DNA from: Syntrophobacteria bacterium
GTDB taxonomy: Bacteria > Desulfobacterota > Syntrophobacteria > JARFUL01
Assembly: GCA_029289015.1 (NCBI GenBank)
Contig: JARFUL010000135.1
Coordinates: 1 to 5,931 of the forward strand
Length of the DNA stretch: 5,931 nt
Direction: 5' to 3'
In this document: positions 5,600-5,931 of the stretch, in pieces
How the letters are laid out: every line of letters begins with the position of its first letter
Numbering within the stretch: position 1 is the stretch's first letter
Position numbers and translations under genes: made by a program
Notes under the pieces: model-generated
Told to the model about the DNA's origin: nothing
Seen by the model: the letters and a program-made list of their open reading frames with translations, nothing else
Database searches by the model: none

Positions 5600-5931
5600 A
5601 TGACTCTTTTCATTCTGGCCGCGGTTTTGGGCGCGGCGGTGTTGATATTCGGAGCTAACAGGGTGGTGGGCGGCGCGTCCTCCCTGGCGGAAAACCTCGG
5701 GGTATCGCCCCTCATCATAGGGCTCACCGTGGTCTCCCTGGGCACCTCCCTGCCGGAGCTGCTGGTCACCGTGACCGCCTCGCTCCCCGGGCACCCGGAC
5801 GTCGCGGTGGGCAACGTGCTCGGGTCGAGCATTGCCCATATCGGCCTCGTCCTGGGGCTCACCTCCCTGGTGCGGCCGGTGCTCATTCGCTCCACCCTCC
5901 GTGCCACGGTGTACCCCTGTGTGCTGGTGTC
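5600..5931 (+). CDS. Calcium/sodium:cation antiporter (CaCA family), N-terminal part
   Basis: The frame starts at ATG 5600, with AAGG 7 nt upstream, and runs off the right edge after 110 codons. It shows the first half of a CaCA exchanger (YrbG/NCX_Mj-like) in the inner membrane. Helix 1 spans about 2-19 and ends in GANRVVGGASSLAENLGVS. The alpha-1 repeat follows: GLTVVSLGTSLPEL (41-54) with the ion-binding Thr49, Ser50 and Glu53, then VGNVLGSSIAHIGLVLG (70-86). Members swap Ca2+ against Na+ or H+. The second motif usually reads GSN followed by a second Asn; here those Asn positions are Ser77 and His80, the latter at a place that lines the ion site in NCX_Mj. Ion preference is therefore open. 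A full protein would be roughly 300-350 residues with a second, inverted alpha repeat beyond the window. Confidence 0.88.
   Translation, partial: MTLFILAAVLGAAVLIFGANRVVGGASSLAENLGVSPLIIGLTVVSLGTSLPELLVTVTASLPGHPDVAVGNVLGSSIAHIGLVLGLTSLVRPVLIRSTLRATVYPCVLV

Overview
The window is about 5.9 kb of ordinary bacterial chromosome, mostly high GC. A hand count gives 77% for 961-1020. The two long intergenic stretches are much more AT-rich, at 33% for 601-660 and 30% for 3121-3180. The gene set is FtsB, EF-P, an ExeA-type ATPase, an HD-GYP protein, a geranylgeranyl reductase-family flavoprotein and an FG-GAP lipoprotein. This suggests a Gram-negative, deltaproteobacteria-like or related deep lineage. 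That placement is inferred from gene content only; there is no marker gene such as rRNA here.

Layout: (1) 475 to 1, minus strand: the 5' part of a predicted secreted lipoprotein with calcium-binding FG-GAP/VCBS repeats, running off the left edge. (2) 476-935: a divergent AT-rich intergenic region with candidate promoters on both strands. (3) 942-2424, plus strand: a geranylgeranyl reductase-family oxidoreductase, then 4 nt later an FtsB/DivIC-type cell-division protein, closed by a strong intrinsic terminator at 2428-2456. (4) 2534-3094: translation elongation factor P with a clear Shine-Dalgarno. (5) 3095-3340: an AT-rich promoter-like stretch followed by a leader with several possible hairpins. 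(6) 3341-5439: a short ExeA/GspA-type AAA ATPase whose stop overlaps the start of an HD-GYP protein with a long acidic N-terminal region. (7) 5600 to the right edge: the 5' part of a calcium/sodium:cation antiporter (CaCA family) behind an extended -10 promoter.

The genes look like at least four or five separate transcription units of housekeeping and signalling type, not one system. The best candidate for a functional module is the overlapping ATPase/HD-GYP pair, which may link a secretion, envelope or pilus-type ATPase to cyclic-di-GMP breakdown. I see no mobile element, CRISPR array, tRNA or rRNA. I did not find a convincing wholly new system. The points most worth checking are the ATPase/HD-GYP pair, its structured leader, and an unusual ion-site residue in the antiporter.
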